Of a stretch of DNA of 64,000 nt, positions 41,816 through 50,459 are shown in pieces. The notes beneath the pieces were generated by a model that had not been told where the DNA came from, ran no database searches, and was given only the letters and a program-made list of their open reading frames with translations. The first letter of the stretch is position 1, and the number at the start of each line of letters is the position of its first letter. The DNA lies in assembly GCF_042685645.1 (NCBI RefSeq), contig NZ_JBHUNX010000001.1, positions 3,038,001-3,102,000 of the forward strand, written 5' to 3'. A program made the translations under genes and the position numbers. The DNA is from Salininema proteolyticum (GTDB lineage: Bacteria > Actinomycetota > Actinomycetes > Mycobacteriales > Micromonosporaceae).

Positions 41816-42610
41816 TTACAGAGGGAGGGACGAGGAGTAGTTGGCCTTGCGGCTGCGAGTGGTCTCCTTCTTCTCGGCGGGCGCCTCGATGGCGTCCTTC
41901 TCCGTCTCGCCCTGGCCGTTGAGGTCGCGCAGCTGGCTCTCGAGGTACATCTTGAGCCGGGTGCGGTAGTCGCGCTCGAAGGTCTTGAGCTCTTCGAGGT
42001 GCTTCATCAGGCTGGCGCGCTTGGTCTCGAGGGTCGACATGACCTCCTCGTGGCGCTCCTGGGCCTCGGCCTCGAGGCGGGCGGCCTTGTCCTTGGCCTG
42101 GGCCACCATCTCCTCGGCCTCCGAGCGCGCGTCGCCGAGCAGGCTCTCGACCTTGCGCTCGGCCTCCTCCACGTGCTCGTCGGCGGTACGCTGCGCCATC
42201 ATCAGCAGGTGCAGGGCCTCCTGCTCGCCGCCCTGGTTCTGGGGGGCGTTCTGGGCCGGCGCGCCCTGCGCGGGCGCCTGCTGCTGTTGCTGGTGCATGG
42301 CCTGCATCTGCTGGTGCAGGTCGGTGATCTGCCCCTCGAGCTCGGCTACGTCGTTCTCCAGGAGGCTCTTCTCGCGCTGCACGCGCTCCAGCGCGGCGGC
42401 GAGCTCGGCGTTGTCGGCTGCTCCGGGAGGAGCGCCGGCGCGGAGGCTCTCGGTCTGGGCGCGGAGATCGGCGTTCTCCTCGTTCAGCCGAACCAATTCG
42501 CGCTCGACCTCGTCGAGGAACCCATCGACCTCGTCCTCGTCGTAGCCTCGTTTTCCGAGCATGGGTTTCTTAAACGCGACGTTGTGAACGTCGGCTGGGG
42601 TCAGCGGCAT
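41816..42610 (-). CDS. divIVA: DivIVA/Wag31 polar growth protein
   Basis: 264 residues, ATG behind GAGAAGGAG. N-terminal membrane-curvature domain: MPLTPADVHNVAFKKPMLGK, YDEDEVDGFLDEVERELVRL. A coiled coil, a Gln/Ala-rich linker (about 108-130), and a long coiled coil (HLLMMAQRTADEHVEEAERK, EEMVAQAKDKAARLEAEAQE) follow, ending in a basic tail. It marks cell poles and recruits the cell-wall machinery in actinobacteria. The upstream 530 bp to yggT contain no gene; a palindrome lies at 42670-42688. Confidence 0.95.
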   Translation of the reverse strand: MPLTPADVHNVAFKKPMLGKRGYDEDEVDGFLDEVERELVRLNEENADLRAQTESLRAGAPPGAADNAELAAALERVQREKSLLENDVAELEGQITDLHQQMQAMHQQQQQAPAQGAPAQNAPQNQGGEQEALHLLMMAQRTADEHVEEAERKVESLLGDARSEAEEMVAQAKDKAARLEAEAQERHEEVMSTLETKRASLMKHLEELKTFERDYRTRLKMYLESQLRDLNGQGETEKDAIEAPAEKKETTRSRKANYSSSLPL

Positions 42611-43143
42611 CGAAACTCCTTCTCAGCGGTTTCCGGTCTCCGTCCGGTCGCGAAACCGGACGGCAATTGGAGTTTACTTCGTAAACTCGGTGTGGTAAAG
42701 CGAACTTCGCGTGCACCACACTGTCCGTGAAACGAACCCGTCAAAGCTTCGCATATAGTAACTCCGCCGCCCCCCATCGATTCCCGTGAGTGCCAGTGTC
42801 ATCACACCGGGTCGCTGAATCGCCCGATCGAGGAGGCTCGCACTTTCCGGGTATGGTGGTCGGTCGGTGACCGGTCACCTCTTGTCACCGTACTCGACGC
42901 TGCGTCAAGTACGCTCATTCGATACCATAGCGATGCCGTGCCAGTCGGTTCAAAAGTGTCAATTGATCTGTGGCGCACCGGAGAACACCCGTCGGGGCGT
43001 CGCTCCGGAACCGGCCGACCCCCACGGCCCGTCCCCCTCCTCGGACCGTCCGGTCCTCCGGAAGGGCGCGGCCGCGGACACACCGAACGTACCGCGCGGA
43101 GCCCGGGCCGGCACGGCCCGATCCGCCCTTCGGCACGCGCCCG
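42611..43143 (-). promoter_or_regulatory. divIVA upstream region with palindrome and candidate promoter
   Basis: No gene seen in these 533 bp. A perfect palindrome GAGTTTAC-N3-GTAAACTC (42670-42688) lies 60 bp before divIVA. A promoter-like pair TTGAAC and TATGGT with an 18-base spacer lies on the minus strand near 42925-42955. The long leader suggests that divIVA has its own regulated transcript. Confidence 0.45.
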
Positions 43144-43452
43144 TCAGCCGACGTAGGTGCGGGCGACCAGCGGCCCCACGATCCAGTTCATGAGGATGAT
43201 GGTCACGAACAGGACGATCAGGAACGCCAGATCGAGTGACACGTTGCCTATTCTGAGGGGCGGGATCACTTTTCTCAACCCCTTCAGCGGCGGATCGGTC
43301 ACCGTGTAGACGACCTCGAAGAGCGTCGCCGTCCTGGGCCCGGGGGCCCAGCGCCGCGAGAACTGCACGACGACCGAGGCGACGATCCGGGTCATGAGCG
43401 ACAGGAAGAAGAGGAACAGGGCCAGGTAGATCAGCTGCCAGACGAGATTCAC
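43144..43452 (-). CDS. yggT: YggT family membrane protein
   Basis: 102 residues, GTG start. Two hydrophobic helices: VWQLIYLALFLFFLSLMTRI and LDLAFLIVLFVTIILMNWIV, separated by an amphipathic stretch with TVTDPPLKGLRKVIPPLRIG, the family signature. YggT proteins lie beside sepF in many division clusters; a role in cell division or osmotic tolerance is suggested but not settled. It follows sepF by 19 bp. Confidence 0.9.
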   Translation of the reverse strand: MNLVWQLIYLALFLFFLSLMTRIVASVVVQFSRRWAPGPRTATLFEVVYTVTDPPLKGLRKVIPPLRIGNVSLDLAFLIVLFVTIILMNWIVGPLVARTYVG

Positions 43453-43471
43453 GATGCCTATTATCCGTCCC

Positions 43472-44086
43472 TCAAGACTGGGTGTGGAAGCCGCCCTCGG
43501 CTATCTTCGCCTTGTCCTCCGCGGTCACCTGGACATGCGGAGGTGAGAGCAGGAAAACGCGGTTCGTCACCCTTTCGAACGAGCCGCGGGTGCCGAAGAC
43601 CAGACCGGCCGCGAAGTCGACCAAGCGCTTCGCGTCGGCCTCGTCGAGCTCGGACAGGTTCATGATGACGGGGCTGCCGTCGCGGTAGCGCTCGCCGATG
43701 GTGCGAGCTTCGTTGTAGGTGGCCGGATGGAGGGTGGTGATCCGGTAGCTCTGCTTCTTCTCCGCCGGGGCGGGGGCCGGCTCGGACTCGAAGCTCTCGG
43801 CGCGCGGGACCGGGCGCGGTTCGGGCTCTTCGCGCAGCGGCGTTACGCCGGCCGTCCGGTTGAACTGCCGCACGGCGGGCCGGGCCTCGGCACGCTCGGC
43901 GGCGCGCTCGAGCCGCTCGGCCCTCTCGGTGCGCTCGATACGGCGAGCGCGGCGGGCGAGGGGGGTCTCCTCCGCGCCGAACTCGTCGTCCTCGGCCGTC
44001 GCGCGGACGTCGCGGTGGCGCGCCTGCTGCTGTTGCTCTTCCTCTATGAGTCCCAGCCAAACGCCGGCCTTCCGCATTGCGCCCAT
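43472..44086 (-). CDS. sepF: SepF cell division protein
   Basis: 204 residues, ATG behind GGAGGAG. It has a short N-terminal membrane-targeting helix (MRKAGVWLGLIEEEQQQQ), an Arg/Glu-rich linker, and a C-terminal SepF core (YRITTLHPATYNEARTIGER, GSPVIMNLSELDEADAKRLV, FAAGLVFGTRGSFERVTNRV, FLLSPPHVQVTAED). It anchors FtsZ to the membrane, necessary in actinobacteria that lack FtsA. Located between yggS and yggT; the 335 bp before it hold a palindrome (44230-44247) and probably its promoter. Confidence 0.95.
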   Translation of the reverse strand: MGAMRKAGVWLGLIEEEQQQQARHRDVRATAEDDEFGAEETPLARRARRIERTERAERLERAAERAEARPAVRQFNRTAGVTPLREEPEPRPVPRAESFESEPAPAPAEKKQSYRITTLHPATYNEARTIGERYRDGSPVIMNLSELDEADAKRLVDFAAGLVFGTRGSFERVTNRVFLLSPPHVQVTAEDKAKIAEGGFHTQS

Positions 44087-44421
44087 AGCTCAGCTCCTCC
44101 CGCTTGATCCACCCTAGCCTGGCGCGGACGACCGTCGCTCCCCGTTGGCCCCGGGGTGTGCTGCGAGGTGGCCCGAAGTTCGGTGCGCGCCCCTATCCTA
44201 ACGCGAGCACGCTCAGAAAAGACGCTTTTGTGTTGATTATTCAACACGGCGGCCAGTGCCGAATCCACGGTCGCCGTACACGATTAGACGATACTTACTC
44301 TCATTTGCCCCGGCAAAGGCCTTGCCGCCCAGCGCGGGTCGTCCGAACCGGCCCGGACGGAGGCGACCCTCGCGTTCGACCCGCCGCCACCGCGCGGGCG
44401 CGCGAGCCGGGAACGCGCTCT
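44087..44421 (-). promoter_or_regulatory. sepF upstream region with palindrome
   Basis: No gene seen. A perfect palindrome GTGTTGA-TTAT-TCAACAC occurs at 44230-44247, and TAGGAT lies on the minus strand near 44195. A short TTTGCC/GGCAAA hairpin (about 44307-44322) may end the ftsZ-yggS transcript. Confidence 0.45.
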
Positions 44422-45135
44422 TCAGCGCGCTCCGAAAACCGTGCGGCCCAGGCGGACCATCGTCGCCCCGTGGGCTACGGCGCTGGAGAGGTCCTGGCTC
44501 ATTCCCGCCGAGATCTCGGTCGCCCCGGGAACGACGGACCGCAGTTTCCCGGACAGTTCCGCCAGGAGGGTGAATGCCCGGTCGGCATCCCAGTCCAGGG
44601 GCGCCACCGTCATCACTCCCCGCACGCGCAGGTTCTCCTGAGCGGCGGCGTGCTCGGCCAAGGGAAGGAGGTCGTCGGGGGAGACGCCTCCCCGCCCCGG
44701 ATCGGCGCCGAGGTCCACTTGGAGGCAGACGTTCACCGGCCTCTCGGCGGCCCTCGCGATCGCGTCCACGAGCGAGGTCCGGTCCACCGAGTGGATCCAC
44801 GAGGCGCTCGCGAGCACCTGGCGGACCTTGTTGCGCTGCAGCTGGCCTATGAAGTGCCACGTCGGCTCGAGACCCTGCTCGCGCAGCGCCTCGGCCTTGG
44901 GGGCCAATTCCTGGGCCTTGTTCTCGCCCAGGTCGGTCTGGCCCGCCCGCACCACGGAGGCGGCGTCGGCGGCCGGAAAGGTCTTGCCCACGGCGATGAG
45001 CCGCACATCGGCAGGACTGCGCCCGGCGGCCGCGCATGCCTCCGCTATCTGCCCGCGGGCGCGTTCCAGCCCTGCGGCCAGTTCGCGCTCGCGGTCAGGA
45101 TCCGTCCTTGAGGAAGCCCGGTACGTCGATGTCAT
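44422..45135 (-). CDS. yggS: PLP homeostasis protein, YggS family
   Basis: 237 residues. The ATG at 45135 lies inside the end of ftsZ (41-bp overlap, other frame); no better start exists downstream before the conserved part. It has the PLP lysine Lys51 in VRLIAVGKTFPAAD, LGENKAQELAPKAEAL, WHFIGQLQRNKVRQVL, IHSVDRTSL, GVMTVAPLDWD and SAGMSQDLSSAVAHGATMVR. YggS-like proteins bind PLP without known catalysis and keep B6 balance. In many actinobacteria a laccase-like gene (pgeF/yfiH) lies between ftsZ and yggS; it is absent here. Confidence 0.93.
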   Translation of the reverse strand: MTSTYRASSRTDPDRERELAAGLERARGQIAEACAAAGRSPADVRLIAVGKTFPAADAASVVRAGQTDLGENKAQELAPKAEALREQGLEPTWHFIGQLQRNKVRQVLASASWIHSVDRTSLVDAIARAAERPVNVCLQVDLGADPGRGGVSPDDLLPLAEHAAAQENLRVRGVMTVAPLDWDADRAFTLLAELSGKLRSVVPGATEISAGMSQDLSSAVAHGATMVRLGRTVFGAR

Positions 45136-46240
45136 CGAAGAGAACCTTACGGGTGTCCGAAGAGGGAGCGGGGATCGGTTCCTGGCGCTCGTCGGCTTCG
45201 CCACCCTGCGGCTCGGGGACCTTGGTCCCCTCGACCACCTTCGGCTCGGGCCTCTCTATCCGCAGGGCCTCCTTGGAGAGGTCGAACTCGTCGTCGTTGC
45301 GGTCGAAGCCGGCGGCTATGACCGTCACGCGGGTCTCCTCGCCCAAGGCGTCGTCGATCGTCGCCCCGAAGATGATGTTCGCGTCGGTGTGCGCGCAGTC
45401 GGAGACGAGCTCGGCGGCGTCGTTGATCTCGAACAGGCCGAGGTCCGAACCGCCCGCGATGGACAGCAGCACTCCGCGCGCGCCCTCCATGCTCTGCTCC
45501 AGCAGGGGCGACTCTATGGCCGCCCTCGCCGCTTCGACGGCGCGGTTCTCCCCTCTCGCCGATCCTATGCCCATCAAGGCGGATCCCGCCCCGCTCATGA
45601 CGCTCTTGACGTCGGCGAAGTCGAGGTTGATCAGCCCCGGTGTGGTGATCAGATCGGTGATTCCCTGAACACCGGACAGGAGAACCTGGTCGGCCAGACG
45701 GAACGCATCCATCATGGACAGACCGCGGTCTCCCAGGTGGAGCAGGCGGTCGTTGGGGATCACGATGAGGGTGTCGCACTCGGAGCGCAGATCCTCTATT
45801 CCGTCGACCGCCTGGGTCTGGCGCCGCTTGCCCTCGAAGGCGAACGGCCGCGTGACGACGCCGATGGTCAGGGCACCCAGCTTCTTGGAGATGTTCGCGA
45901 TGACCGGCGCTCCGCCGGTCCCGGTCCCGCCTCCCTCGCCGCAGGTGACGAACACCATGTCGGCTCCCTTGAGGACCTCCTCGATCTCGTCGCGGTGGTC
46001 CTCGCAGGCCTTGGCCCCCACGTCGGGGTTGGCTCCGGCCCCCAGGCCGCGCGTCAGTTCACGGCCCACGTCGAGCTTGACGTCGGCGTCGCTCATCAGC
46101 AGTGCTTGCGCATCGGTGTTGATGGCGATGAACTCGACGCCTTTGAGCCCAGCTTCGATCATGCGGTTGACCGCGTTGACGCCGCCACCTCCAATGCCGA
46201 CGACTTTGATGACTGCGAGGTAGTTGTGCGGTGGTGTCAT
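45095..46240 (-). CDS. ftsZ: cell division GTPase FtsZ
   Basis: 381 residues, ATG behind GAGGGAAGGG. Tubulin-like GTPase forming the division ring. Visible: VVGIGGGGVNAVNRMIEAG, tubulin signature GGGTGTG (103-109), VTRPFAFEGKRR, TNRIII-region equivalent SECDTLIVIPNDRLL, and T7 loop DLITTPGLINLDFADVKSVM. The C-terminal peptide DDIDVPGFLK binds SepF. The C-terminal linker is short. The gene end is overlapped by yggS. Confidence 0.97.
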   Translation of the reverse strand: MTPPHNYLAVIKVVGIGGGGVNAVNRMIEAGLKGVEFIAINTDAQALLMSDADVKLDVGRELTRGLGAGANPDVGAKACEDHRDEIEEVLKGADMVFVTCGEGGGTGTGGAPVIANISKKLGALTIGVVTRPFAFEGKRRQTQAVDGIEDLRSECDTLIVIPNDRLLHLGDRGLSMMDAFRLADQVLLSGVQGITDLITTPGLINLDFADVKSVMSGAGSALMGIGSARGENRAVEAARAAIESPLLEQSMEGARGVLLSIAGGSDLGLFEINDAAELVSDCAHTDANIIFGATIDDALGEETRVTVIAAGFDRNDDEFDLSKEALRIERPEPKVVEGTKVPEPQGGEADERQEPIPAPSSDTRKVLFDDIDVPGFLKDGS

Positions 46241-46301
46241 CGCGTTGTGCCCTTCCCTCTCGCTGGACGAAACAGTTCTAGAATCTCATAGGTTACGCTC
46301 T

Positions 46302-47207
46302 TCAGCGCCGACTCACCGTCGGCGCCCGCGGAGCGCTGACATCGACCTTCCGATGCCCTTCTTCCAACAACGCCAGAGAGACACGAGACTTGATCTCATT
46401 CTCGCTGTCATCCCCCCAGCGTATAGTGCGCTCGCCCGTCAACGTGAAAGTGGCGGCCCCGTAGGCCGTCACCTGAACAGTCTCTACCTCGTCGGCTATA
46501 CCCGGTGGGAGTTCTCGCAAAATTCCCAGCAGGGGGCCGGCCGCCGCTTCCGCGTCGGCCACCGATTCGATGGCGACGGACCAGGGCGCCGCGGAGTCCG
46601 CGGTGTCAGAGGCGAAGGCGACTCCATGGTCATCCACCATGATAAAACCGTCTTCGCCCCGCACCGCGAGGAAGGGTTCGCGTTCTGCGACTTTTATCGC
46701 TACCGAGTCGGGGAACGCGCGGGTCACTCGCGCCGACTCGACGCGGGGCAGAGCGGCCAGTTCTGCGGCCAGTTCGCCCGCGTTGAGGCGGAAGAGGTTC
46801 CGGCCCTCGTACCGGGAGACGATCCGCTCGACGTCCTCCCCTTCGCCTCCGCGGACCTCGATCTCGTCGACGGTGAAGGCGGGCAGGAAGAGCAGTGCCG
46901 CCGCGGTGCCTCCCGCCAGGGCGGCCGCCCCGGCCGCGCTCCAGCCCATGGTGCGGCGGGAGGGAAGGGCCGCACGGGTCCTCCGCAGCGCGGCGGAGAA
47001 GGCAGCGGTCGGCCTTGCCGCGGCGGGCGCGTCGACGGCCGGCGGCTCGGCAGAGTCCACTTCGGAGGGAATCTCGGGGCGCTCCGACTCCGCAGGCTCG
47101 GAGTCCCCTGAAGATGAATTAATCTCGGATCGTTGGGAGGGGCGGAACCTCAGCAGTTGCGCGGGCGCCGCAGCGGCCCGCCGCAGGAGGCTCTCTCGTC
47201 GCGACAT
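46302..47207 (-). CDS. ftsQ: cell division protein FtsQ
   Basis: 301 residues from ATG 47207 (a GTG at 47225 is also possible; neither has a good ribosome site). A long cytoplasmic tail rich in Ser/Glu/Pro is followed by one membrane helix (MGWSAAGAAALAGGTAAALL), the POTRA domain (FTVDEIEVRGGEGEDVERIV, FPDSVAIKVAEREPFLAVRG) and the FtsQ beta domain (TVQVTAYGAATFTLTGERTI). It is part of the FtsQLB divisome complex. The upstream neighbour is leuS rather than the usual mur genes, so the dcw cluster is split here. Confidence 0.9.
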   Translation of the reverse strand: MSRRESLLRRAAAAPAQLLRFRPSQRSEINSSSGDSEPAESERPEIPSEVDSAEPPAVDAPAAARPTAAFSAALRRTRAALPSRRTMGWSAAGAAALAGGTAAALLFLPAFTVDEIEVRGGEGEDVERIVSRYEGRNLFRLNAGELAAELAALPRVESARVTRAFPDSVAIKVAEREPFLAVRGEDGFIMVDDHGVAFASDTADSAAPWSVAIESVADAEAAAGPLLGILRELPPGIADEVETVQVTAYGAATFTLTGERTIRWGDDSENEIKSRVSLALLEEGHRKVDVSAPRAPTVSRR

Positions 47208-47299
47208 GCGCTCATGGTGGCACACGGACCCGTCCCGGGGGCCCGAAGCGGGGAATTGCGGCCCGCCGCAACGCCGCTAGGTGACGCGGGGCGAGAAAT

Positions 47300-47434
47300 C
47301 GGGATACGCGGGGGCGTTCGGACTCCTGGCCTGCCGGACGGGCGCGGCTTTCCCGAGAACTCGGGCCCGCGGGGCCTTCCGACCCCAGTCCCGCCGCACG
47401 GGCGCGGCTCTCCCGAGAACCCGGGCCCTGCGGG
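47300..47434. repeat. tandem GC-rich repeat between leuS and ftsQ
   Basis: About 2.2 copies of a 61-bp unit that begins GCGGGGGCGTTC and contains ACGGGCGCGGCT and TCCCGAGAAC. The unit carries the small palindrome CCCGAGAACTCGGG or a variant. Non-coding; role unknown. Confidence 0.6.
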
Positions 47435-47484
47435 GGCGTTCCGCCGGGGCCGGCGACCGGAGCCGCCGGCCCCGGCGGAACGCC
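47435..47484 (-). terminator. 21-bp perfect hairpin after leuS
   Basis: Stem of 21 perfectly paired bases (47435-47455 with 47464-47484, key sequence CCGCCGGGGCCGG) and an eight-base loop, seven bases after the leuS stop. No T-run, but the stem is very stable. Confidence 0.7.
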
Positions 47485-47490
47485 GTGAGG

Positions 47491-50307
47491 CTACTTCGCC
47501 ACCACGGAGACCATCTTGCCGGACACCACGATGACCTTCTTGACGTCCTTGCCCGCCAGGAAGCCCGACACCTTCTCGTCGGCCAGCGCCGCGGCTTCGA
47601 CCGCGTCCTTCCCGGCGTCGGCGGCGACCTCTATGCGGCCGCGCACCTTGCCGTTCACCTGGACGGGATAGGTCACGCTGTCCTCGACCAGATAGGACTC
47701 GTCGGCCACCGGGAATTCCGCGTAGGCCACGGACTCGCCGTGGCCCAGGCGGCGCCACAACTCCTCGCCCAGGTGCGGGGCCAGCGGCGCGGTCAGCTTC
47801 ACCAGCGCCTCGACGGCCTCGCGCGGAACGGACTCCAGGCCCACCAGGTGGTTGTTGAAGGTGATCAGCTTGGACACCGCGGTGTTCATCCGCAGGCTCT
47901 CGAAGTCCTCCCGGACACCCTTCACCGCCGCGTGCATGGCCTTCAGGGTCTCCTCCGAGGGCGCGTCGCCGGTGACGGTGACCTCCCCGGTCTCCTCGTC
48001 GACGACATTGCGCCACAGGCGCTGCAGGAAGCGCTGCGCCCCCACGATCGCGCGGGTCTCCCAGGGTTTGGAGTCCTCCAGGGGGCCCATGGACATCTCG
48101 AAGACGCGGAACGTGTCGGCGCCGTACTCGCGGCAGACGCCGTCGGGGGTGATGACGTTCTTCAGGGACTTGCCGATCTTGCCGAACTCCTGAGCGACCT
48201 CCTCGCCGCCGTGGAAGAACTTCCCGTCGCGCTCTTCGACCTCGGAGGCCTCCACATAGGCCCCGCGCTGATCGGTGTAGGCGGCGCCCTGGATGTACCC
48301 CTGGTTGAACAGCTTGGCGAACGGCTCCCGGCTGGACACGTGGCCCAGGTCGAACAGGACCTTGTGCCAGAAGCGCGCGTACAGCAGGTGCAGCACGGCG
48401 TGCTCGGCGCCTCCGACGTACAGGTCCACGCCGCCCGGGGCGCCCTCGGTGCGCGGAGCCATCCAGTAGGACTCGTTGGCCCGGTCGGCCATCGAGTCCG
48501 GGTTCACCGGGTCGGTGTAGCGCAGCTCGTACCACGACGAGCCGGCCCAGTTGGGCATGGTGTTCAGCTCGCGCGTGTAGGTCTTCGGCCCGTCGCCCAG
48601 GTCCAGCTCGACGTTCACCCATTCCTTGGCGCGCCCCAGCGGCGGCTCGGGAGCGGAGTCGGCGTCGTCGGCCGCGAAGGTGACCGGCGAGAAGTCGTCC
48701 ATCTCCGGCAGGGTCACCGGCAGGTGCTCCTCCGACAGCGCCACGGGCAGGCCGGTCTCGTCGTAGACGATCGGGAAGGGCTCGCCCCAGTAGCGCTGGC
48801 GGCTGAACAGCCAGTCGCGCAGGCGGTAGGTCGTGGTGCCCTCGCCGCGGCCGGTCTCCTCCAGGTGCGCGATGACGCGCCTCTTCGCGTCCGGGACCCT
48901 CAGCCCGTCCAGGATGTCGGAGTTGACCAGCACGCCTTCCACGTTGTCGGTGTAGGCGGACTCGCCGTCCCACTCCCCGCCGTCCGAGACGACCTGGCGG
49001 ATCGGGATGTCGAAGGCGCGCGCGAACGCGAAGTCGCGGTCGTCGTGCGCCGGCACGGCCATGATCGCGCCGGTGCCGTAGCCGGCCAGGACATAGTCGG
49101 CGATGAAGATCGGGGCCTGCTCGCCGTTGACCGGGTTGGTGGCGTAGGCGCCGATGAAGACGCCGGTCTTCTCCTTGGCGTCGGCCTGGCGCTCCACATC
49201 GGTCTTGGCGGCGGCCTCGGCCCGGTAGGCGGCAACGGCCGCGGCCGGCGAGTCGTAGCCGCCGGTCCACTGCTCCGGGATCCCGGCGGGCCAGGACTCG
49301 GCGGCCAGGCGGTCGACCAGGTCGTGCTCGGGGGCCAGGACCATGTAGGTGGCGCCCCACAGGGTGTCCGGGCGGGTGGTGAACACTCGGATGTCGCCGG
49401 CGTAGGAGGCGAAGTCCACATAGGCGCCGCGCGACTTGCCGATCCAGTTGCGCTGCATGATCTTGATCGACTCGGGCCAGTCCAGCGAGTCCAGGTCGCC
49501 CTGCAGCCGGTCGGCGTAGGCGGTGATGCGCATCATCCACTGCTTCAGCTTGCGCGTGTAGACGGGGAAGTTGCCGCGCTCGGAGCGCCCCTCCGCCGTC
49601 ACCTCCTCATTGGACAGCACGGTGCCCAGTCCGGGGCACCAGTTGACCGGCGCCTCTGTGACGTAGGCCAGGCGGTGCCCGTCGACCACGCGGCGGCGCT
49701 CGACCGGCTCCAGCTCGCTCCACGCGCGCCCGTCCGGCGTCGGGCGCCGTCCGGACTCGAACTCCTCCACCAGCTCCGCGATCGGGCGGGCCCTGTCGGC
49801 CGCCTCGTCGTAGTAGGAGTTGAAGATCTGCAGGAACACCCACTGGGTCCACTTGTAGAAGGCCGGGTCCGAGGTCGCGAACTCGCGGCGGTTGTCGTAG
49901 CCCATGCCCAGCCGCTTCATCTGCGCGCGGTACTGGCCGATGTTCTCGGCGGTGATGTCCGCGGGCTGGCGGCCGGTGGCGATGGCGTACTGCTCGGTGG
50001 GCAGGCCGAAGGAGTCGAAGCCCATGGGGTGCAGCACGTTGTAGCCCGCCATGCGCAGATAGCGGGAGTAGACGTCCGTGGCGATATAGCCCACGGGGTG
50101 GCCCACGTGCAGCCCCGCGCCCGAGGGGAACGGGAACATGTCCATGACGAACTTCTTCTCCGCGTTCGCCCGCGGGTGGGAGTCGTCGGCGAGCGCACCG
50201 GCGGGGTTGGGGGTGTCGAACACCCCCTCGCTCTCCCAGAAGTCCTGCCAGTGCGGTTCGATCCGGTTGGCCAGATCGGCGTCGTAGCGGTGTTTCGGTT
50301 CGCTCAT
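47491..50307 (-). CDS. leuS: leucyl-tRNA synthetase
   Basis: 938 residues from ATG 50307; the frame is open upstream but that is leader RNA. Class Ia synthetase: HIGH region MFPFPSGAGLHVGHPVGYIA, the editing (CP1) domain with TTRPDTLWGATYMVLAPEHD and the IMAVPAHDDRDFAFA block, WVNVELDLGDG, and the KMSKS loop as KIGKSLKNVI. The C-terminal anticodon-binding and C-terminal domains are complete (VTYPVQVNGKVRGRIEVAA). It is expressed from a promoter 150 bp upstream with an attenuator between (50365-50453). Confidence 0.97.
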   Translation of the reverse strand: MSEPKHRYDADLANRIEPHWQDFWESEGVFDTPNPAGALADDSHPRANAEKKFVMDMFPFPSGAGLHVGHPVGYIATDVYSRYLRMAGYNVLHPMGFDSFGLPTEQYAIATGRQPADITAENIGQYRAQMKRLGMGYDNRREFATSDPAFYKWTQWVFLQIFNSYYDEAADRARPIAELVEEFESGRRPTPDGRAWSELEPVERRRVVDGHRLAYVTEAPVNWCPGLGTVLSNEEVTAEGRSERGNFPVYTRKLKQWMMRITAYADRLQGDLDSLDWPESIKIMQRNWIGKSRGAYVDFASYAGDIRVFTTRPDTLWGATYMVLAPEHDLVDRLAAESWPAGIPEQWTGGYDSPAAAVAAYRAEAAAKTDVERQADAKEKTGVFIGAYATNPVNGEQAPIFIADYVLAGYGTGAIMAVPAHDDRDFAFARAFDIPIRQVVSDGGEWDGESAYTDNVEGVLVNSDILDGLRVPDAKRRVIAHLEETGRGEGTTTYRLRDWLFSRQRYWGEPFPIVYDETGLPVALSEEHLPVTLPEMDDFSPVTFAADDADSAPEPPLGRAKEWVNVELDLGDGPKTYTRELNTMPNWAGSSWYELRYTDPVNPDSMADRANESYWMAPRTEGAPGGVDLYVGGAEHAVLHLLYARFWHKVLFDLGHVSSREPFAKLFNQGYIQGAAYTDQRGAYVEASEVEERDGKFFHGGEEVAQEFGKIGKSLKNVITPDGVCREYGADTFRVFEMSMGPLEDSKPWETRAIVGAQRFLQRLWRNVVDEETGEVTVTGDAPSEETLKAMHAAVKGVREDFESLRMNTAVSKLITFNNHLVGLESVPREAVEALVKLTAPLAPHLGEELWRRLGHGESVAYAEFPVADESYLVEDSVTYPVQVNGKVRGRIEVAADAGKDAVEAAALADEKVSGFLAGKDVKKVIVVSGKMVSVVAK

Positions 50308-50364
50308 GGTTCCGATTCCGTTCTTCATTCCAGTCACATGGTCGGCGTCGCTTGCCGAAGGCAC

Positions 50365-50388
50365 AAAAAAAGCCCCGCACACCGGGGC
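50365..50388 (-). terminator. leuS attenuator terminator
   Basis: Minus strand: hairpin GCCCCG-CACAC-type loop-CGGGGC (50372-50388) followed by seven U (50371-50365), inside the leuS leader and 58 bp before the start codon. See the leader peptide and promoter entries. Confidence 0.85.
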
Positions 50389-50419
50389 AGCCGTGTCTCC
50401 TTGTCGCGGAAACACGGCT
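50389..50419 (-). promoter_or_regulatory. leuS leader hairpin 1:2 (anti-antiterminator)
   Basis: Minus strand: AGCCGTGT (50419-50412), overlapping the leader stop codon, pairs with ACACGGCT (50396-50389). The freed second arm can instead pair with CCGGTGT of the terminator, which would block it. This is the classical 1:2, 2:3, 3:4 layout. Confidence 0.7.
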
Positions 50420-50453
50420 AGATAAGGAGAAGCTCAGATCTCCATACGCGCAT
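50418..50453 (-). CDS. leuS leader peptide MRVWRSELLLI
   Basis: An 11-codon ORF (ATG at 50453, TAG at 50418-50420) with three consecutive Leu codons CTT CTC CTT just before the end; CTT is unusual in this GC-rich DNA. It begins about six bases after the -10 box, so it is nearly leaderless. It is followed by competing hairpins and a terminator before leuS. The expected working is that uncharged tRNA-Leu stalls ribosomes on the Leu codons and permits read-through into leuS. Confidence 0.8.
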   Translation of the reverse strand: MRVWRSELLLI

Positions 50454-50459
50454 GGTCTC

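Noticed and set aside
47281..50421. A 1046-codon open frame on the plus strand opposite leuS
   Set aside because: It is the complement of a conserved synthetase gene in GC-rich DNA, where antisense frames stay open by codon bias; its product is low-complexity Val/Gly/Arg.
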